This document shows positions 63,291 through 64,000 of a DNA stretch of 64,000 nucleotides, piece by piece. Source of the stretch: Methylobacterium sp. J-030 (GTDB lineage: Bacteria; Pseudomonadota; Alphaproteobacteria; Rhizobiales; Beijerinckiaceae); NCBI RefSeq assembly GCF_022829545.1, contig NZ_JAKSYM010000208.1:1-64000 (forward strand), given 5' to 3'. Under the pieces are notes generated by a model. The model did no database searches. It saw only the letters and a program-made list of their open reading frames with translations, and was not told where the DNA came from. Numbering within the stretch: position 1 is the first letter of the stretch; each line of letters starts with the position of its first letter. Both the position numbers and the translations under genes were made by a program.

Positions 63291-64000
63291 CTACTGCTGC
63301 GACTGCTGGATCTGCTGCTGCATCGCCTTGTCCTCGGCGCGCCCGTAATTGATGAAGAACAGGCTGCCGTCGACGCTCTTGCCCTTCTGCAGGTTCGCGA
63401 GCGTCACCGTGGTGATGTAGCCCTGCGGATCGGTGATCCGCCACTGCGACAGGGTCTTCATCTCGGCATCGAAGAAGAGCTGGATCTTGGAGGTGCCGCC
63501 CAGCGTCGCGCGGTCCTCCAGGCTGATGCGCACGCCGGTGGGGTCGTTCGCCACGTCGGTCACGGTGAGGTCGCGGGCGAGGTCGATCTTCTCGCGCAGC
63601 AGGAATTTCAGCGGCGTCTGGGCGATGAAGTACAGGTCCTGGGTGTTGAGCTTGCGGTCGCGCACCGCCACGGAGGTGCCGTCCGCCACCACCTCCAGCG
63701 GCGAGGGCTGATCGTAGTCGAAGCGCAGGCGTCCGGGCTTGGCGAGCGTCAGCTTGCCGCCGATCCGGCGCCCGTCGGCACCGATCTGCATGAAGCTGCC
63801 CGTCAGCGTGGTGATCCCGTTGAAATAGGCGTTGGCCTGGGCGAGCAGGGTCGCGGCATCCGCCGGCTCGGCGGGGGCGACCGAGGCTGGCGCACCCACC
63901 GCCGCGACCTTGGACTCGGGCGCCTTGTGCTCGGCCTTCTCGGCGGCCTTCGCGGATTTGGCGCCAGCCTTCATGTCCTTGGCGGCGTCCTTCCTGGGGG
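63291..64000 (-). CDS. LolA-like outer-membrane lipoprotein carrier (5' end cut by the window)
   Basis: A protein of at least 227 residues whose 5' end probably lies beyond the window, since the frame stays open past 63974. The LolA/LolB beta-barrel is recognisable from ANAYFNGITTLTGSFMQIGA, then GKLTLAKPGRLRFDYDQPSP and the C-terminal DGSLFFINYGRAED. The Ala/Lys/Glu-rich leader near the window end may follow a signal peptide. LolA carries lipoproteins across the periplasm. A Gln-rich tail ends it. Confidence 0.85.
   Translation of the reverse strand, partial: PRKDAAKDMKAGAKSAKAAEKAEHKAPESKVAAVGAPASVAPAEPADAATLLAQANAYFNGITTLTGSFMQIGADGRRIGGKLTLAKPGRLRFDYDQPSPLEVVADGTSVAVRDRKLNTQDLYFIAQTPLKFLLREKIDLARDLTVTDVANDPTGVRISLEDRATLGGTSKIQLFFDAEMKTLSQWRITDPQGYITTVTLANLQKGKSVDGSLFFINYGRAEDKAMQQQIQQSQQ

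Overview
This is a high-GC chromosomal window from an alphaproteobacterium. It looks most like the order Hyphomicrobiales (Rhizobiales), and Methylobacterium or a close relative is my best guess. The reasons are the gene set (CobS/CobT cobaltochelatase, CarD, an RpoH sigma-32, a bacteriophytochrome with its own heme oxygenase), the alphaproteobacterial gene orders (rimP-nusA-ylxR-infB-rbfA-truB; secB next to Tim44-like, mltA and smr; a gene for an S4 protein, then fdxA, carD and rpoH), and regulatory sites of alphaproteobacterial type (a GAAC-N7-GAAC LexA box and a GGAAC-N17-CGTT EcfG-type promoter). The genus is inferred from gene content; no database was searched.

Layout. 0-7.5 kb: a CobW-family metallochaperone GTPase divergent from a three-gene heavy-metal RND efflux operon. 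7.5-15.4 kb: an orphan flagellar hook/rod-type protein, a coupled exonuclease - ATP-dependent DNA ligase - YjbQ operon, a TPR-methyltransferase, a YoaK-type membrane protein, ArfB, BolA and a J-domain protein. 15.6-19.6 kb: cobS and cobT with two DUF29 genes between them. 19.8-26.1 kb: rpmB, a DUF3108 protein, a DUF1330 protein, a SUV3-like RNA helicase and an Hsp15-like S4 protein. 26.3-28.9 kb: fdxA, carD, rpoH. 29-38.9 kb: an MFS transporter, a tautomerase remnant, secB, Tim44-like, mltA, smr, mutM, mltG, a VOC protein, a YicC-family protein and gmk. 39-45.3 kb: a divergent LysR/transporter pair, then a probable light-sensing operon (flavin oxidoreductase, bacteriophytochrome kinase, heme oxygenase). 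45.7-53.7 kb: the nusA-infB operon with a leader terminator. 53.8-64 kb: a YafQ/RelB-type toxin-antitoxin pair, an aldo/keto reductase, an MsrQ-like heme protein, small exported proteins, an NADPH oxidoreductase, SOS-type ssb, an SDR, exonuclease III, an acyltransferase and a LolA-like protein cut by the window end.

Most genes are housekeeping. The unusual points are: (1) a roughly 200-bp palindromic repeat read in frame inside the DNA ligase gene, related to intergenic palindromes at both ends of the window; (2) a bacteriophytochrome kinase with an N-terminal domain resembling photoactive yellow protein that has lost every chromophore-contact residue, while the biliverdin cysteine is kept; (3) a SUV3-like helicase with no ATG, GTG or TTG upstream of its Walker A motif; (4) an apparent EcfG promoter in front of rpoH; (5) a rimP leader with a clear promoter and intrinsic terminator; (6) a DUF29 gene pair inserted between cobS and cobT. 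No CRISPR array, insertion sequence, prophage, rRNA or tRNA gene was seen.
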